DNA of 17,281 nt from J061 sp003695725 [NCBI: Candidatus Schekmanbacteria bacterium] (GTDB lineage Bacteria > Schekmanbacteria > GWA2-38-11), in the NCBI GenBank assembly GCA_003695725.1, contig RFHX01000162.1:1-17281 (forward strand), read 5' to 3'. Of this stretch, positions 15,634 through 17,281 are shown piece by piece (the stretch's first letter is position 1; each line of letters begins with the position of its first letter). The notes under the pieces were generated by a model. That model was given only the letters and a program-made list of their open reading frames with translations, did no database searches and had not been told where the DNA came from. Both the position numbers and the translations under genes were made by a program.

Positions 15634-17118
15634 TTATGAAATCTCGGGTTTTTTCTCCGGTGTTTCAGCAGTAGGAACTCCTGTCAACAGGCCTCTCAAG
15701 TGATCGAGTTTTTCTCCAATCAATATTCCTTTTTCAGTAATTTTATATTCTCTCAATTCGGGTTCATGATTTCCTATTCTATTCTTTAAACAGCTTATAA
15801 TCTTGATTACTTCACCGTTATATTCCGCATATCTGAGCATCAGGACGAGATCGGCGATATAGCTTACTCCTGTCTCTGTAATCTGTAGTTCACCGGTAAG
15901 CTTTTCAAGTTCATTGATAAGGAAGAGGTTTAGTTTATTCATACGGCAATAATTGATAATGTTCTGTATATGCGGCACAATATAACCAAACTGCTCCATT
16001 GCAAGATTGTATCCTCTCAAACTATCGATAACAATTAAACTGCGTTTGTTCTCCTTTACCTCATTTTTCATAGCCATCAAAAATTCATCAGGATATAGTT
16101 CAAGAGTATTGACTTCTACAATTTCTACCATATTGTTTTCAATTTTTTCTTCTACGGGAATACCTATGGCATTACATCTTTCAAGAATCGAAGATTTTCC
16201 TTCTTCAAAGGAATACAAAACGCTTTTTAATCCCTGATCTGCCGCTGAAACCAAATACTGTAATGCAAGTGTCGTCTTCCCCGTTCCCGAAGGGCCTGAG
16301 ATTAAAGTGCTGATACCTGTCTGGATGCCTCCATACAATATCTCATCGAGCTCTTTGATACCTGAAGATATCTGTTTGCGGGCATAAGCGATATGCTTAA
16401 TTTTTTCAATTATATGTGGAAAGACCTTAATCCCATTTTCGGTGATTTTCAGAGGATGGCGACCTGATATATAACTCGATCCTCTAAGTTTTGCCACCTC
16501 AAGGGAACGAATATCTATGAGTCTCCCTTCTGATACTTCTCTTCGCAGAATTACGACACCATCAACAGCAAGCGACACAGAAACATCCTTCTCTAAATCG
16601 CTGAGCTCCAAAAGCAACAAAGTTGTGCAATTTTTACTGTTTAGCCAATTTACGAGGCGTTGAATATGCTTTCTGAATTGGTATTCATCCGTAGAAAGAT
16701 AACGAAGATATGTTAGAGAATCTATTACAAGGTATTTTGGATTATTTTTATCAATTGCATCATATATCTTTTTCCATAGCGGCTCTTCTTCAACCTCACT
16801 GGGTGTAAAGATTCCATATTCATCAAATTCAGTTCCTTCCACTGCAGGCCTGAAGGTTAGATCTTCAAAGGCAATTGAATCTAAATCCCATCTGAAATCT
16901 TCTGCATTTCTTCGGATGCTTTCAACAGGTTCGGCAATACTTATAAACAAGGAGGAACCTTTCTTGCCCTTCATTTCTTTAAGCCACTGCAGAGAGAAGA
17001 TTGTTTTGCCTGTGCCGGTGGCACCCACAAGAAGATAGCAGGAAGATTGTATAAATCCGCCATTCAAAATTTCATCGACGCCTTGAATACCTGAAGGTAT
17101 GCGATTATTGTAGGACAT
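15634..17118 (-). CDS. KaiC-like double-domain RecA-family ATPase
   Basis: This 494-residue protein has two KaiC/RadA-type domains. CI (about 1-235) carries Walker A GATGTGKT (32-39) and Walker B YLVIDS (129-134). CII (about 245-475) carries Walker A GPSGTGKT (275-282) and Walker B LIVIDS (361-366). KaiC uses a Glu pair after beta-2. CII keeps both (E305, E306), whereas CI has A62-E63. Aligning the KaiC phosphosite region by eye, the Ser site is S419 and the adjacent Thr is Y420. Length resembles cyanobacterial KaiC (519), with a Pro/Glu/Lys-rich tail. A strong GGAGGGG ribosome site precedes the ATG. It is transcribed first, with the hybrid kinase following by 17 bp. There is no KaiA or KaiB, so 'KaiC-like' is safer than a clock assignment. 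Confidence 0.92.
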   Translation of the reverse strand: MSYNNRIPSGIQGVDEILNGGFIQSSCYLLVGATGTGKTIFSLQWLKEMKGKKGSSLFISIAEPVESIRRNAEDFRWDLDSIAFEDLTFRPAVEGTEFDEYGIFTPSEVEEEPLWKKIYDAIDKNNPKYLVIDSLTYLRYLSTDEYQFRKHIQRLVNWLNSKNCTTLLLLELSDLEKDVSVSLAVDGVVILRREVSEGRLIDIRSLEVAKLRGSSYISGRHPLKITENGIKVFPHIIEKIKHIAYARKQISSGIKELDEILYGGIQTGISTLISGPSGTGKTTLALQYLVSAADQGLKSVLYSFEEGKSSILERCNAIGIPVEEKIENNMVEIVEVNTLELYPDEFLMAMKNEVKENKRSLIVIDSLRGYNLAMEQFGYIVPHIQNIINYCRMNKLNLFLINELEKLTGELQITETGVSYIADLVLMLRYAEYNGEVIKIISCLKNRIGNHEPELREYKITEKGILIGEKLDHLRGLLTGVPTAETPEKKPEIS

Positions 17119-17125
17119 TTTAAAA

Positions 17126-17132
17126 CCCCTCC
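17126..17132 (-). promoter_or_regulatory. Strong ribosome binding site for the KaiC-like gene
   Basis: On the minus strand GGAGGGG lies 7 bases before the ATG at 17118, the best Shine-Dalgarno match in the window. It fixes the start. Confidence 0.8.
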
Positions 17133-17281
17133 ATTATGAAACTTTTTTAAAATGAAAATTTTTTATTCAGGAGACCTTTCTTTCGAGAAAAAAGCAGATA
17201 ATGTTGTATCTCTAACAAATAAAAAAAAATAAGTTCTTTATATTCAAATTATATATAATTTTTTTATTGTAAAGATATTTC
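17133..17281. other. Upstream region of the KaiC-like gene
   Basis: This very AT-rich sequence should contain the promoter of the KaiC/kinase operon. TATAAT-like hexamers occur, but none has a -35 box at normal spacing. A short TTTCT/AGAAA stem near 17180-17193 is too weak to call. Confidence 0.3.

Overview
This 17.3 kb, AT-rich window looks like chromosome of a Gram-negative, deep-branching, probably uncultured bacterium. The Gram-negative reading rests on a MacA-type periplasmic adaptor with a split MacB ABC transporter, and the bacterial one on Era, DusB and BioF. Both tRNA genes lack an encoded CCA end. TTG or GTG are possible or likely starts for several genes. The species cannot be named from the sequence alone.

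Layout. 1-850: the possible tail of a rightward gene ending in a CxxCH motif, a tRNA-Leu(CAG) with its own promoter, and about 300 bp of decayed-looking DNA, all bracketed by an inverted pair of about 33-35 bp repeats that abut the 3' ends of the two flanking genes. 850-3981 (minus): macA-like adaptor, ABC ATPase and MacB-type permease, in that order of transcription. 3982-4306: a spacer with a 10-bp palindrome and a possible macA promoter. 4307-6319 (minus): a Ktr/Trk potassium uptake pair behind a good sigma-70-like promoter. 6497-9207 (plus): an HNH endonuclease, BioF (8-amino-7-oxononanoate synthase) and DusB (tRNA-dihydrouridine synthase), tightly packed, with an ATGA overlap between the last two. 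9240-12778 (minus): Era GTPase, a soluble PRC-barrel/MgtE_N/CBS protein, and an NRAMP-family transporter with altered metal-site residues. 12938-13068 (plus): tRNA-Phe(GAA) with a clear promoter. 13370-17118 (minus): a double-domain KaiC-like ATPase followed by a hybrid sensor histidine kinase.

Two gene pairs stand out. In the first, the cytosolic Mg2+-sensing half of MgtE (MgtE_N plus two CBS domains) is cut away from its channel, fused behind PRC-barrel-like sequence, and encoded 20 bp upstream of an NRAMP-like carrier. That carrier has lost the methionine that favours transition metals (TPW replaces MPH) and carries DAGG in place of DPGN. The natural reading is a Mg2+ (or Mn2+) uptake carrier gated by a borrowed MgtE sensor. 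In the second, a KaiC-like ATPase with an asymmetric set of catalytic residues lies 17 bp upstream of a hybrid kinase whose N-terminal receiver looks unable to bind Mg2+. No kaiA or kaiB lies in the window, which suggests a KaiC-to-two-component signalling pair rather than a canonical clock.

The remaining genes are conventional: export (MacAB), K+ uptake, biotin synthesis, tRNA modification and ribosome assembly.
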